Positions 1-9,830 of a stretch of 64,000 bases of DNA are shown in pieces. Within the stretch, counting starts at the first letter, position 1; each line of letters opens with the position of its first letter. A model generated the notes under the pieces. It was not told the DNA's origin. It was given only the letters and a program-made list of their open reading frames with translations, and did not search any database. The position numbers were made by a program, and so were the translations under genes. The stretch lies in assembly GCF_011516635.5 (NCBI RefSeq), contig NZ_CP096255.1, forward strand, positions 8,567,501-8,631,500, read 5' to 3'. The stretch comes from Bradyrhizobium barranii subsp. apii. GTDB taxonomy: Bacteria > Pseudomonadota > Alphaproteobacteria > Rhizobiales > Xanthobacteraceae.

Positions 1-889
1 CCAGCTGCTGGTCCGCTGCGGCCCGAAGGAAAGCCGCGCCACCGTCGTCGCCATCGAGAAGGCGGTCGATCCCGGCGAGCTGTCGAGCGTCGAGAACAAG
101 GCGATCGGCCGCAACCACGTCGGCGAGATCGACATTTCTCTTTCGAGCCCGATTGCCGCCGATCCCTACACCGAGAATCCGCGCACCGGCCGTCTCGTGA
201 TCGAAGTCTCGGGGCGCATCGCCGGCGGTGGTCTCGTGCTGTCGGTCGATGCCGGCCAGCGCGCGGTGCCGGTCGACATCGTGCCGGTGGAATCGGCGCT
301 GCGGCCCGACGAACGCTCCGCGCGCTACCGCCACAACGGCGCCGTGGTCTGGCTCACCGGCCTGCCGGCGTCCGGCAAGTCGACGCTGGCGAAGGCGCTG
401 GAGCGGCGGCTGTTCACCAATGGCGGCTCGCCGATCCTGCTCGACGGCGACACGCTGCGCGCCGGGCTCAACAACGATCTCGGATTCTCCGCCGCCGACC
501 GCAGCGAGAACATCCGCCGCCTCGCCGAGGTCGCGACCCATCTCGCCCGCAACGGCCACATCGCGATCGTCGCCGCCGTCTCGCCGGCCCGCGAGGACCG
601 CGCGACCGCGCGCCGCATCGCCGACACCGCGTTCCGCGAGATCCATGTCGCGACGCCGGCAGAGGTCTGCGAGGATCGCGATCCCAAGGGCCATTACAAG
701 AAGGCCCGCGCCGGCGCGCTGGTGTCGTTCACCGGCATCGGCAACGACTACGAGCGACCCGAGGCTGCCGAGCTCGTGATCGACACGTCGGCCCGCACGG
801 TTGCGGACGCCGCGGACGAGATCGAACGGATGCTGAAGACCACCGGCGTGCTGTTCGACGAGCTCGTGGACCTCGCCGCGAATATTTGA
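1..889 (+). CDS. cysNC: Bifunctional sulfate adenylyltransferase subunit 1/adenylylsulfate kinase, C-terminal part
   Basis: This is the 3' end of a CysN-CysC fusion that runs off the left edge; the frame is open from base 2 with no start in view. The first ~105 residues fit the C-terminal beta-barrel of the GTPase subunit of ATP sulfurylase. The rest is a full APS kinase domain, with P-loop GLPASGKST at about 358-384, then LDGDTLRAGLNNDLGFS and the CEDRDPKGHYKKARAG loop. The protein would make APS from sulfate and ATP with CysD and phosphorylate it to PAPS in the cytoplasm, for cysteine synthesis or sulfated molecules such as rhizobial Nod factors (the nodPQ paralogue). I cannot tell the housekeeping from a nod copy without the upstream gene. 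It ends in TGA. Confidence 0.93.
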   Translation, partial: QLLVRCGPKESRATVVAIEKAVDPGELSSVENKAIGRNHVGEIDISLSSPIAADPYTENPRTGRLVIEVSGRIAGGGLVLSVDAGQRAVPVDIVPVESALRPDERSARYRHNGAVVWLTGLPASGKSTLAKALERRLFTNGGSPILLDGDTLRAGLNNDLGFSAADRSENIRRLAEVATHLARNGHIAIVAAVSPAREDRATARRIADTAFREIHVATPAEVCEDRDPKGHYKKARAGALVSFTGIGNDYERPEAAELVIDTSARTVADAADEIERMLKTTGVLFDELVDLAANI

Positions 890-935
890 GCGCGCTCTGC
901 GCTGGTTCACTCGCTGTAACAACGCATGCAGTGCG

Positions 936-1083
936 TTCCCTCCCCCCTTGCGGGGAGGGTTAGGGAGAAGGGTCCACACGGGGACTCTCTCCATCAGCGC
1001 GAGCACTCCGCTCCGTCGAATTCCGACACACCTTTTCCTGGGCTACCCCTCTCCCCTGCCCTCCCCGCAAGGGGGGAGGGAGC
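936..1083. repeat. Inverted pair of GC-rich intergenic repeats
   Basis: Two ~38-base arms of the same repeat lie in opposite orientation at 936-973 (CCCTCCCCCCTTGCGGGGAG type) and 1046-1083 (its inverse), with ~72 bases between. The same repeat family recurs at 27699-27756, 27821-27860 and 28223-28280. It lies in the ~390-base gap between cysNC and malate synthase and could fold into a long hairpin that ends cysNC transcription. No gene is seen in the gap. Confidence 0.75.
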
Positions 1084-1280
1084 GCAGTTGTGCGCGTGGC
1101 GCTAAGCCGGGCTGAAGCGTTTGTAAAACGAGCCAGGACATTTTGACAACCTTTGGAGGCCTTCTCACGGCCCCGATTTTGGGGCTAATAGGCCCTGAAA
1201 GCCGCCCCTTATGGGCGCATTTTGCTGCTGTCGGGTCAAAAGCAGCCAAAAAACAGCCATTTCCAACAAGAAAGCCCATC

Positions 1281-3445
1281 ATGAAACGCGTCGACGCCCA
1301 CGGATTGAAGATCGCTCCCGTCCTGTTTGACTTCATCGCCAAGGAAGCGGCCCCGAAAACGGGGATCGCGCCGGATGCGTTCTGGGCCGGGGTCGCCGCC
1401 ATCATCAAGGATCTGGGGCCGAAGAACCGCGCGCGCTGGCGGTGCGCGACACGCTGCAGGCCAAGATCGACGACTGGCACCGCGCCAACAAGGGCAAGGC
1501 GTTCGACCTCGGCGCCTATACCGCCTTCCTGACGGAGATCGGCTATCTCGTCCCCGAGCCGGCGACGCAGAAGGTCGAGACCGCCAATGTGGACGAAGAG
1601 ATCGGCAAGATCTGCGGCCCGCAGCTCGTCGTGCCGCTCACCAACGCGCGCTATGCGCTGAACGCGGCGAACGCGCGCTGGGGCTCGCTCTATGACGCCT
1701 TCTACGGCACCGACGCGATTCCGCACGATCCTTCCGAGAGCGGCAAGGGTTACAACAAGGCGCGCGGCGACAAGGTGATCGCCAAGGCGAAAGCGTTCCT
1801 CGATGCCGCCGTACCGCTCGCGACCGGCAGCCACACCGACGTCACCGCCTATAGTGTGGTCGCAGGCCAGCTCGCCGTGAAGCTGAAGAGCGGCAACGCC
1901 ACCGCGCTGAAGAACGCCGATCAGTTCGCGGGCTTCCAGGGCGATGCGGCAGCGCCGTCCGCGGTGCTGCTCGCCAACAACGGCCTGCACGTCGAGGTCA
2001 AGATCGACCGCAGCAGCGTGATCGGCAAGGACGATCCCGCCGGCGTCGCCGACATGATCATGGAATCCGCCGTGTCGACCATCCTCGACATGGAAGACTC
2101 GGTCGCCGCGGTCGACGCCGAGGACAAGGTGCTGGTCTACCGCAACACGCTCGGCCTGATGAACGGCACGCTCTCAGCCGATTTCGAGAAGGGCGGCAAG
2201 ACGCTGACCCGTTCGCTCAACAGTGACCGCAGCTACAAGACGCCGGACGGCAAGGGCGAAGTGAAGCTGCATGGCCGCAGCCTGCTGCTGATGCGCAATT
2301 GCGGTCACCACATGTTCACCGACGCGGTGCTGGACGACAAGGGCGAGGAAGTTCCGGAAGGCCTGCTCGACGCCGCCGTCTCCGGCCTGCTCGCGATCCA
2401 CGACCTCAAGGACAACTCGAAGGTCAAGAACAGCCGCACAGGATCTGCCTATATCGTCAAGCCGAAGATGCACGGCCCGGACGAGGTGTCGCTGACCTGC
2501 GAGATTTTTGACCGCGTCGAGAAGATGCTGGGCCTGCCCGAGAACACGCTCAAGGTCGGCATCATGGACGAGGAGCGGCGCACCACCGTCAACCTCAAGG
2601 CCTGCATCCAGCGCGCCTCCAAGCGCATCATGTTCATCAACACCGGCTTCCTCGACCGTACCGGCGACGAGATCCACACCTCGATGGAAGCGGGTCCGAT
2701 GATCCGCAAGAACGAGATGAAGGCGCAGGCCTGGATCAAGGCCTATGAGGACTGGAACGTCGACATGGGCCTGATCGACGGCCTGCCCGGCCACGCCCAG
2801 ATCGGCAAGGGCATGTGGGCCGCGCCCGACAAGATGGCGGACATGCTGCAACAGAAGCTCGCGCATCCGCAGGCCGGCGCCACCACCGCCTGGGTGCCCT
2901 CGCCGACCGCAGCGACGCTGCACGCCCTGCACTATCACCAGGTCAACGTCACCGCGCGCCAGCAGGAACTCACCAAGGGCGGTCCGCGCGCGAAGCTCTC
3001 CGACATCCTCACCATCCCGGTGTCGAAGTCGAACTGGGCGCCCGACGACGTCAAGCAGGAGATCGACAACAACTGCCAGGGCATTCTCGGTTACGTCGTG
3101 CGCTGGATCGACCAGGGCGTCGGCTGCTCCAAGGTGCCTGACATCCACGATGTCGGCCTGATGGAAGACCGCGCCACCTTGCGCATCTCCAGCCAGCATC
3201 TCGCCAACTGGCTGCACCAGGGCGTGATCACCGAGGCGCAGGTGATGGAATCGCTCAAGCGCATGGCCGTCGTGGTCGACAAGCAGAACGCGGGCGACGC
3301 GATCTACAAGCCGATGGCGCCCGCCTTCGACGGTGTCGCGTTCAAGGCGGCCTGCGACCTGATCTTCAAGGGGCGCGAGCAGCCGAACGGCTACACCGAG
3401 TACATCCTCACCGCGCGCCGCCGCGAGGCCAAGGCTGCGGGCTAA
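1281..3445 (+). pseudogene. glcB: Malate synthase G with a one-base frameshift near residue 51
   Basis: This is malate synthase G, which condenses glyoxylate and acetyl-CoA to malate in the glyoxylate bypass. The N-terminus (MKRVDAHGLKIAPVLFDF) starts at ATG 1281 in one frame. After KDLGPKNRA the homology continues in another frame as LAVRDTLQAKIDDW, so one base is missing in the CGCGCGC run at about 1428-1436. The rest is intact, with RSLLLMRNCGHHM, VGIMDEERRTTVNLKA, INTGFLDRTGDEIHTSMEAG and MEDRATLRISSQHLANW carrying the catalytic Arg, Glu and Asp residues. The 2165-base span is one base short of 722 codons, the usual size of the family. It may be a sequencing error, a recent mutation, or a gene re-initiating at GTG 1442 (667 residues) without its N-terminal cap. 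No programmed shift signal was seen. Confidence 0.9.
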
Positions 3446-3465
3446 AGCCCGGTCATTCAAACACC

Positions 3466-3495
3466 AAAGCCCCGGCCCGCGCCGGGGCTTTTTAT
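3466..3495 (+). terminator. Rho-independent terminator of glcB
   Basis: A strong hairpin with arms AGCCCCGGC and GCCGGGGCT (3468-3476 and 3481-3489) is followed by TTTTATTTC, 22 bases after the glcB stop. The outer IS5-family element begins right after its T-rich tail. Confidence 0.9.
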
Positions 3496-3724
3496 TTCGT
3501 CGTCCGTGAACAAGGCTCTAAGCGATTGAGCGAGAGTCTGTTTTTCGGATTTGAGACGGTTTGAGATTGCAGGGATTGGGAGGTAAAGACCGCCAAAGCC
3601 TGCAAATTCGATTGTGGATTGAACGAAGCCGCTGCCGCGGCGTAGGGGGCAAGGTGGCATAGATCGCCTCCTGGCTGAGAGGATGTGGGTGTTGGAGCCC
3701 ACCCCCTCAGACAGGAGTATCGAG

Positions 3725-4585
3725 ATGGCCGATTTGAGCCCTCTTCGCCGCCGCATGATCGAAGACATGACCGTCCGCAATCTGTCGCCGGCGACGCAAA
3801 GATCCTACATCAGCGCGGTTTCGAAGTTCAGCCGCTATTTTGGCCGATCGCCTGACCGGTTAGAGCTGGAAGACGTCCGCGCCTTCCAGGTGCATTTGGT
3901 CTCGACCGGCATCTCATGGCCGGCGCTGAACCAGATCGTCTGTGCGCTACGGTTTTTCTACGGCGTCACGCTCGGCGAGGCGCTCATCCCAGAGCGCATT
4001 CCCTATGCGCGAGAACCGCGCAAGCTGCCGGTCGTTCTCAGCGCCGACGAAGTGGTTCAGTTTCTTGAAGCGGTATCGAGCCTGAAGAGCCGCGCCGCGC
4101 TCACCACCGCCTATGCGGCCGGGCTCAGGGCCTCGGAGGTTGCGGGACTGCGGATCGAAGACATCGACAGCGCCCGCGGCGTCATCCAGGTGCGCCACGG
4201 CAAGGGCGCGAAGGATCGCAACGTGATGCTGTCGCCCCAGCTGCTGGGCATCCTGCGCACCTACTGGCGGCTCGCCCGGCCGCGGCTTTATCTGTTCCCT
4301 GGTCGTGACGAAGATCATCCGATCGATCAGACCGTGCTGCATGCCGCCTGCCGGTCGGCGGTGAAGGCTGCGGGCCTGACCAAGCGCGTCACGCCGCACA
4401 CGCTGCGCCACAGCTTCGCGACACATCTTCTCGAGAACGGAACCGATATCCGGATCATCCAGGTCTTGCTCGGGCACAATAATTTGTCGTCGACAGCGCG
4501 CTACACGCAGGTCGCCACCGATACGATCCGAGCGACGCAGAGCCCGCTCGATCGCCTGTCGCTGGAGGTGACGCCACCTGGATGA
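3725..4585 (+). CDS. Tyrosine recombinase/integrase of element X
   Basis: This 286-residue recombinase has an N-terminal SAM-like core-binding domain (about 1-90) and a C-terminal catalytic domain. The catalytic residues are visible: Arg in LRASEVAGLRIEDID, HTLRH in TPHTLRHSFATHLL, GH in LLGHNNLSST and Tyr in ARYTQV. ATG 3725 is chosen because AGGAG lies 7 bases upstream; a longer frame to 3683 lacks such a site. It overlaps the transposase by ATGA, so the two are translationally coupled. It presumably cuts and joins, or resolves, element X. The second copy (41183-42043) differs by Leu in place of Pro just before the HTLRH motif. Confidence 0.92.
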   Translation: MADLSPLRRRMIEDMTVRNLSPATQRSYISAVSKFSRYFGRSPDRLELEDVRAFQVHLVSTGISWPALNQIVCALRFFYGVTLGEALIPERIPYAREPRKLPVVLSADEVVQFLEAVSSLKSRAALTTAYAAGLRASEVAGLRIEDIDSARGVIQVRHGKGAKDRNVMLSPQLLGILRTYWRLARPRLYLFPGRDEDHPIDQTVLHAACRSAVKAAGLTKRVTPHTLRHSFATHLLENGTDIRIIQVLLGHNNLSSTARYTQVATDTIRATQSPLDRLSLEVTPPG

Positions 4586-5832
4586 CCCGCAGCGGGATGC
4601 GGGTCATGACCCGCTCCGACATCCGCTCCAACAGGCCCGCCATCGAGATTGCCGATATTCTGCGCCGGCATGGCGACGCCTATCGCCGTGTACATGCCGG
4701 TCATCTGGGGCGGGTCGAGCGGCGCGTGATGAGCGCGATCGTTGCGTGCCGGACCGAGGCGCTCGGCGGCCACATGCAGGCTTGCGACGACTGCGGCACG
4801 ACACGCGTTGCCTATAATTCCTGCCGCAATCGGCACTGTCCGAAGTGTCAGGGGAGAGCCCGAGCCGCGTGGCTCGCCGCGCGTCAAGCCGACCTGCTTC
4901 CGGTTCCCTATTTCCACGTCGTCTTTACACTTCCCGCACCGATCGCCGCGATCGCTTTCCAGAACAAGGCCGTCGTCTATGCCATCCTGTTCAAGGCTGC
5001 CGCCGAGGCGATGACGACGCTCGCCGCCAATCCACGCCGGCTCGGCGGTGCGATCGGCGGCGTCGCCGTCCTCCACACCTGGGGACAGACGCTGATGCAT
5101 CATCCCCACGTCCATTGCGTCGTTCCGGGTGGCGGCCTCTCGCCCGATGGCGCGCGCTGGACCGCTTGCCGACCGAACTTCTTCCTGGCCGTCAAACCGT
5201 TGTCCAGACTATTTCGCACACTTTTTCTCAAACGTCTGTCGGCAGCCTTCAACTCCGGTGCCTTGCGTTTCTTCGGCGATCTCGGAGCTCTGGCCGAGCC
5301 GGCTGCCTTTGCGGCCCACCTCGACGCCATGCGACGCATCAACTGGGTTGTTTACGCCAAGCGGCCCTTCGGCGGACCCGCACAGGTCCTGGCCTATCTC
5401 GGCCGCTACACCCATCGCGTCGCGATCGCCAACAGCCGGCTCGTCGCACTCGACGACGATCATGTCGCCTTCTCATGGAAGGACTATCGCCAAAACAGCG
5501 CGACAAAGATCATGAATCTCAAGCCCGATGAGTTCATTCGCCGTTTCCTGCTTCATACGCCGCCTGACGGCTTCCACCGCATCCGCCACTTCGGCTTCAT
5601 GGCCAACCGCCATCGCGCTGCCAAGCTCGCCCTTTGCCGCGAACTTCTCGATCATGAGCGAACAGCCCCAAACGATGGCCAGCCGTCGCCTGTGGATTCG
5701 GAGGCTCAAACCTGGGCCGAGGTTCCTGCCTGTCCCGATTGTGGTGGCGTCATGCGCATCATTGAGCGCTTTCGACATAGCTTCAGACGCCCCAGCCCTC
5801 GAACATCACCGTTCCGATGCGACACATCGTGA
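4582..5832 (+). CDS. IS91-like zinc-finger HUH transposase of element X
   Basis: This 416-residue protein fits the IS91-type rolling-circle transposases. A zinc-binding segment (CDDCGTTRVAYNSC, then CRNRHCPKC) comes first, followed by the HUH metal site in HPHVHCVVPGGG and the tyrosine region YLGRYTHRVAIANS. It should nick one strand at the element end and drive transposition by replacement synthesis. It starts inside the stop codon of the recombinase gene (ATGA overlap). A C-terminal CPDCGG pair may be a second small zinc site. The translated protein is identical in the two copies as far as I compared them, so it is likely active or recently active. Confidence 0.92.
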   Translation: MTRSGMRVMTRSDIRSNRPAIEIADILRRHGDAYRRVHAGHLGRVERRVMSAIVACRTEALGGHMQACDDCGTTRVAYNSCRNRHCPKCQGRARAAWLAARQADLLPVPYFHVVFTLPAPIAAIAFQNKAVVYAILFKAAAEAMTTLAANPRRLGGAIGGVAVLHTWGQTLMHHPHVHCVVPGGGLSPDGARWTACRPNFFLAVKPLSRLFRTLFLKRLSAAFNSGALRFFGDLGALAEPAAFAAHLDAMRRINWVVYAKRPFGGPAQVLAYLGRYTHRVAIANSRLVALDDDHVAFSWKDYRQNSATKIMNLKPDEFIRRFLLHTPPDGFHRIRHFGFMANRHRAAKLALCRELLDHERTAPNDGQPSPVDSEAQTWAEVPACPDCGGVMRIIERFRHSFRRPSPRTSPFRCDTS

Positions 5833-5975
5833 GCCAAGTCATGTCGTGCACGACGATCATCATTCGTCATTTCGCTCCCAGCGTCTCGATCATCGCGGAC
5901 GATGTCGAATCCGTGCTGTCACACTGCGCGACAACAACCGTCCGATGCAGCAAAAGGCCTATCGCGATCTCAGGC

Positions 5976-6052
5976 TGCATATTTCAGTGATCGTGAGCAG
6001 CGATTTCGCGCGATCATGAGCGCCGAATTCAGACGATCGTGAGCAGCCTCGC
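5976..6052. repeat. Left end of IS21 with GATCGTGAGCA repeats
   Basis: Three copies of a GATC(G/A)TGAGC motif follow the terminal TGCATATTTC, the multiple transposase-binding repeats seen at IS21 ends. The stretch from 5833 to 6074 holds only the non-coding tail of X (to 5975) and this IS21 end; I see no gene in it. Confidence 0.7.
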
Positions 6053-6193
6053 TCCGGCCGAGGCGGTGATAGGGTCAGCGTTCTGGCTGCTCGTCAAGGG
6101 TGATGGTTTTGGCGTTGCGTTTTCGCATGCTTTCGCCAGCAAGCTGGAGGCGGTGAGCGTTGTGGACGAGGCGATCCAGAATCGCGTCGCCTA

Positions 6194-7245
6194 GAGCGTT
6201 TTCCGATCACGTTGCGTCGTAACCAGCCGCGACGAGATAATTTTGACATTCCTCGGGTGAGAAGCGTTTGAGAGCGTTGGCGATTGCTTGCCAGAGATCG
6301 GGCATGGTGCGGGCTGCGGCGGTCCGCAACAGCGCTTTCAGTTTGGAGAAGGCCATTTCAATCGGGTTGAAGTCTGGACTGTAGGGCGGAAGATAGAGCA
6401 GGCTAGCTCCGACCGCCTGGATGGCCTCTCGAACGCCATGGACCTTGTGAGCGGGCAAGTTGTCCATGATAACGGTATCGCCCGGCCGCAGCGATGGGGC
6501 GAGCAATTGCTCGACGTAGGCCAGGAAAGCGTCGCCATCCATTGGACCGTCCAGAACAAGCGGCGCGATCAGACCGTCGGAGCGCAATCCAGCGGTGAAC
6601 GTCGTCGTCTTCCAATGTCCGTGTGGGATAGCTGCACGACATCGCTCGCCGCGTGGCGAGCGCCCGTAACGCCGCGCCATTTTGGTGTTGGCGCTGGTTT
6701 CGTCGATGAAGACGAGACGCTCAGGGTCAAGGTCGATTTGCCCTTCGAACCACTCCTCACGTGCGGCATTTATATCGCCGCGCCGTTGCTCGGCGGCGTG
6801 CGCTGTCTTTTTTTAAGTGTGATCTTTCTGCGCTGGAAAAAACGCCAGAGCGACGCGATGCCAGTCGATATTCCACGACGTTTCAACAGTTCTCGCAACT
6901 CGGCAAGCGTGATATCCGGCCTCGCTGTCACCGCCTCCAGAATCAATTGCGAATGCGCTTCGATGCGCTGCGATTTGCGGTCACCGCCCTGGCGTTTAGG
7001 AACGATGTCGCCAACTTTCTTGAGGCGACCGCGCCAGCGGATTGCACTGGCCGCGCTGACACCAAAGCGCTCAGCAGCCTGTCGACAGGACATGCCACCG
7101 TCAATCGCGGCTACCACCCTTTGGCGAAGATCAACCGAAAGCGCCCTGGCCATACATGCTGGCCTCCCTCGCCAGCATGCAGCTTGAATCTGACTCGCGC
7201 CGTTTTGGGAATCCCCACCCGATTCTTTCCGGTCGGAAAATGCTC
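6194..7245 (-). mobile_element. IS630-family element, intact copy inside istB
   Basis: The 1052-base element has terminal inverted repeats GAGCGTTTTCCGATC (left) and GAGCATTTTCCGACC (right, read inward). A TA dinucleotide lies at each side (6192-6193 and 7246-7247), the usual IS630 target duplication. The second copy (38558-42183) is the same length once X is removed; I noticed two base differences (6727 against 39091, 7041 against 39405). It carries one transposase gene in two frames. Confidence 0.95.
6207..7153 (-). CDS. IS630-family transposase, made by -1 frameshifting
   Basis: The first frame starts at ATG 7153 (MARALSVDLRQRVVAAIDGG) and encodes the helix-turn-helix DNA-binding part. 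The second encodes the DDE domain with VFIDETSANTKM, VIMDNLPAHK and PYSPDFNPIEMAFSKLK. The frames meet at CTTAAAAAAAGAC (run of seven A at 6808-6814 on the minus strand), where a -1 slip joins LKK to TAHAAEQ and gives 315 residues. A slippery A-run is a usual programmed frameshift site in IS630 elements. All three acidic residues are present, so the enzyme looks functional. Start 7153 was chosen because it begins the conserved N-terminus. Confidence 0.92.
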
Positions 7246-7906
7246 TAGCGTGGGATCTCCGATAACTTCGTGCCATGTGTCCACAGGGAGTTGGCTGGTT
7301 ACGATGGTGGAGGAGCGGCCATGGCGATCGTCAAGGATTTCCAGTAGATCGCGCCGCTCGGCAGCGGTGAGCACCGACAATCCCCAATCATCCAAAATCA
7401 GAACCTGGGCGCGGCCAAGGGTTTTGAGCAAGCGGGCATAACGTCCATCGCCCCGCGCGAGCCCCAACGCTTCGAACAATCTTGGGACGCGGTGATAGAG
7501 GACCGAGCGATTATCTCGGCAGGCCTTGTGGCCGAGGGCACAGGCTAACCAACTTTTGCCCAATCCGGTCGCCCCGGTTATGAGCAAATTCTCGTGGCGA
7601 TCGATCCAGTCGCCGCTGGCGAGCTTGGCGAAGACGGCCCGGTCGATACCCCGCGGCGTGCGCAAATCGACGTCCTCCACGCAGGCATTCTGGCGGAGCG
7701 AGGCCAGCTTGAGGCGCGTGGTGAGCCGCCTGGTGTCGCGTTCCGCCGCTTCCCGGTCGACCAGCAGGCCGATGCGATCTTCGAACGGCAAGGCTTCGAG
7801 ATCAGGCGATCGTCGCTGCTCCTCGAAGGCCTTGGCCATGCCGCTCAAGCCGAGCTCGATCAGGCGTTCGTGGGTGGGATGGTTGAGCATACAGGTCTCC
7901 TTGGCT

Positions 7907-9448
7907 TCAGTGAAAATAATCGCGGCCGCGGATGTTGCCGTGGCGCAGGGGTTGGTGTTCGGAGGGCTCGTCGAGAAAGGTACGATCCAGACCGTTCTGG
8001 AGGATGGAGCGGATCGAGGCGACGGATCGCGCCTTGATCAGAATGCCGCGCCGGCAGGCCGCTTCGACGCGCTCCGCGCTGTAGCTTTTGACCAGTGACA
8101 GAATGCCGAGGCAGGTGCGAAAGCCTTGCTCGGGATGCGGCCGGGCCGCGATCACGGCCTGGAAGAAGGCGGCGGTCGACGGACCGATCCGCTCGCCGGC
8201 GACGATCACTCCGGCGGGCGTCCATTGACCGTAGCGCCGATGGGCGCTGGGCATATGGTCGGCGATGGTGGTGTGGCCCCGCCGGTTGGGCGCGCGGGCG
8301 TGGCTGGCGATCCTGCGGCCGTTGTGGAAGATCTCGACCGTTCTGTCATCGATGCGTGCGTCGACAAGCTCACGGATGAGCCGATACGGCGCGGAATACC
8401 AGTGTCCATCGATCTCGATATGATAGTCGGGGCCGATCCGGCATCGCTTCCAGCGTGCGAAAGCGTAAGCTTGGTCCGGCAGCTTTGTAAGCTTGGGCTT
8501 GTCGAGCTCGGCGAACAGTTCGGCGCGACTGGCGCCAAAGTCGCGCATCTGCCTTGCATTGAGTTCGACGACGAGTGTTTTGATGGCTGCGTTCAGCTCC
8601 GCCAACGAAAAGAAGCGTTGGTTGCGCAGCCGCGCCAGAATCCATCGCTGGGCGACTTGCACCGCAACTTCGACCTTTGCCTTATCTTTTGGGCGCCGCG
8701 GCCGGGCTGCGAGAATGGCCGTGCCGTAATGGCTCGCCATCTCGGCATAGGTTCGGTTGAGGCCGGGATCGTGGCGGTCGGGATTGGTGACGGCGGCCTT
8801 GAGATTGTCGCAGACTACGAATGTCGGCACGCCGCCGAGGAAGGCGAAAAGATTGATGTGGACCCGGATCCAGTCGGCGAGCCCCTCGCTTGGACAGGCC
8901 TCGGCATAGGTATAGTTGGAGGCGCCCATCGCCGCGACGAACAGCTTCATCGACTGCACTTCCCCGTTTGAGGGATCGATGACGTCGATGGTGTCGCCGG
9001 CGAAATCCACGAAAACCTTCTCGCCGCCCAGATGCGTCTGCCGCATCGAAGGCCGGGCTCGCCCCTTCCAGGCCTCGTACGTCGTGCAGAACCAGGTGTA
9101 GCCGAAGCCATCGGGATGGGTGGCGCGATACTCGTCCCACAGCAGCCGACGGGTCACGTTGCGTCGGCGCAGCTCCTTGTCGACATAGCCCCAGTCGGGA
9201 ACGGCCCGCTGGGGGCTCTGCGACGCAGGCCTCGGCGCCGGGAAAAGCAGCAGCTCCAGGTCCTCGTCGCTCATTCCGGCCGGCAACGGCCAGTTCAGCC
9301 CGGCAGCCCCGGCTCGGCGTAGATAGCTGTGCACGGCGCCGTTGCTGATGCCCAAGGTGCGCGCGATGGCTCGCTCCGGCAAGCCTTGAACATGTTTTAA
9401 GCGGAGAACCTCTTTGATCCGGCGCATCGACAATCTCTGGGTGGGCAT
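7907..9448 (-). CDS. istA: IS21-family transposase IstA
   Basis: This 513-residue transposase has an N-terminal helix-turn-helix (RRIKEVLRLKHVQGLPERAI, about residues 9-28) and a retroviral-type DDE core. Asp lies in EKVFVDFAGDTIDV, Asp in VVCDNLKAAV and Glu in DKAKVEVAVQ. A C-terminal beta-barrel segment follows (YSAPYRLIRELVDARI). It cuts and joins the IS21 ends together with the IstB ATPase. The frame looks intact, but its partner istB 16 bases downstream is broken, so transposition would need IstB from elsewhere. Confidence 0.93.
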   Translation of the reverse strand: MPTQRLSMRRIKEVLRLKHVQGLPERAIARTLGISNGAVHSYLRRAGAAGLNWPLPAGMSDEDLELLLFPAPRPASQSPQRAVPDWGYVDKELRRRNVTRRLLWDEYRATHPDGFGYTWFCTTYEAWKGRARPSMRQTHLGGEKVFVDFAGDTIDVIDPSNGEVQSMKLFVAAMGASNYTYAEACPSEGLADWIRVHINLFAFLGGVPTFVVCDNLKAAVTNPDRHDPGLNRTYAEMASHYGTAILAARPRRPKDKAKVEVAVQVAQRWILARLRNQRFFSLAELNAAIKTLVVELNARQMRDFGASRAELFAELDKPKLTKLPDQAYAFARWKRCRIGPDYHIEIDGHWYSAPYRLIRELVDARIDDRTVEIFHNGRRIASHARAPNRRGHTTIADHMPSAHRRYGQWTPAGVIVAGERIGPSTAAFFQAVIAARPHPEQGFRTCLGILSLVKSYSAERVEAACRRGILIKARSVASIRSILQNGLDRTFLDEPSEHQPLRHGNIRGRDYFH

Positions 9449-9524
9449 CGGCCTTCCTCGTTCACTGACGAGGCAGTTCCTAAGCCGGTTGAGTTGTCGG
9501 CCGAAGCGGGCTGAGTTGCTGAAA

Positions 9525-9621
9525 AGCTGCTCACGATCCCGCGAAATCCGTGCTCACGATCGTCTGAAATCTCTGCTCACGATCCCCTGAAATCCGTGCT
9601 CACGATCCCGCGAAACATGCA
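9525..9621. repeat. Right end of IS21 with four CTCACGATC repeats
   Basis: Four spaced copies of GCTCACGATC followed by a (C/T)GAAAT-type sequence fill this end, matching the multiple terminal repeats that IstA binds. The 9449-9892 gap contains the istA promoter region, this IS21 end, the right end of X (9629-9843) and the leader of the IS5-family transposase; no gene is seen. Confidence 0.75.
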
Positions 9622-9782
9622 CTCAGGCGAAGCGCGTCTGATCTCAACTCTTCCAGGATGCGCACTCCTGTGTCTCTGCCTCACGCGCCGAGCCAGCAGA
9701 TCGGGCATGGCGATCTCGAACAATCCCCATAGCTGCAAAACCGCGAATAGCCTCCCGCGCCTTCGTTCAATCCGGCTTCAAT

Positions 9783-9830
9783 GAGGTCGCGTCATAAGCG
9801 CCTGCCGCGCCCTCGCGTGAGCGCGACCTC
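9783..9830. other. Stem-loop near the right end of X (candidate oriIS)
   Basis: GAGGTCGCG (9783-9791) pairs with CGCGACCTC (9822-9830), leaving a 30-base loop, 13 bases inside the CCTCCA terminus. IS91-type elements carry a hairpin at the replication-origin end, so this is a candidate oriIS. An inverted copy of the left-end sequence, CTTCGTTCAATC, lies just upstream at 9761-9772. The same structure is present in the right copy (39591-39638 region). Confidence 0.5.

Larger units (their letters stand above)
6075..7890 (-). pseudogene. istB: istB ATPase of IS21, disrupted by IS630
   Basis: This is the IS21 transposition helper ATPase. The 5' part encodes Walker A GATGLGKSWLACALGHKA and Walker B VLILDDWGL. 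The frame then breaks after HEVIGDPTL where IS630 sits. The missing C-terminus lies beyond IS630 at 6192-6075 and encodes GDAILDRLVHNAHRLQLAG through to LDEQPER and a stop. Removing IS630 and one TA gives a continuous 253-residue frame, the usual IstB length. The gene starts 16 bases after istA. In this copy it would make a hybrid protein ending in IS630-derived residues, so this IS21 copy is probably unable to move alone. Confidence 0.93.
5976..9621 (-). mobile_element. IS21-family element inserted in X, itself split by IS630
   Basis: The ends are TGCATATTTCAG at 5976 and, read inward, TGCATGTTTCGC at 9621. CTCAGGC is repeated at 5969-5975 and 9622-9628, a 7-base target duplication. Without the IS630 insert it is ~2592 bases and carries istA and istB on the minus strand, a typical size and order. 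Both ends hold several copies of a GTGCTCACGATC-type repeat, as IS21 elements do. The uninterrupted X copy on the right gives the empty site exactly. Confidence 0.92.

Noticed and set aside
1143..1280. Extension of the malate synthase N-terminus upstream of ATG 1281
   Set aside because: The upstream residues (MTTFGGLLTAPILGLIGPES) do not belong to the family; ATG 1281 matches the conserved N-terminus.
1420..1445. Programmed frameshift in glcB
   Set aside because: No slippery heptamer or downstream stem stands out, and programmed shifting is not known for malate synthase; a deletion or sequencing error is simpler.
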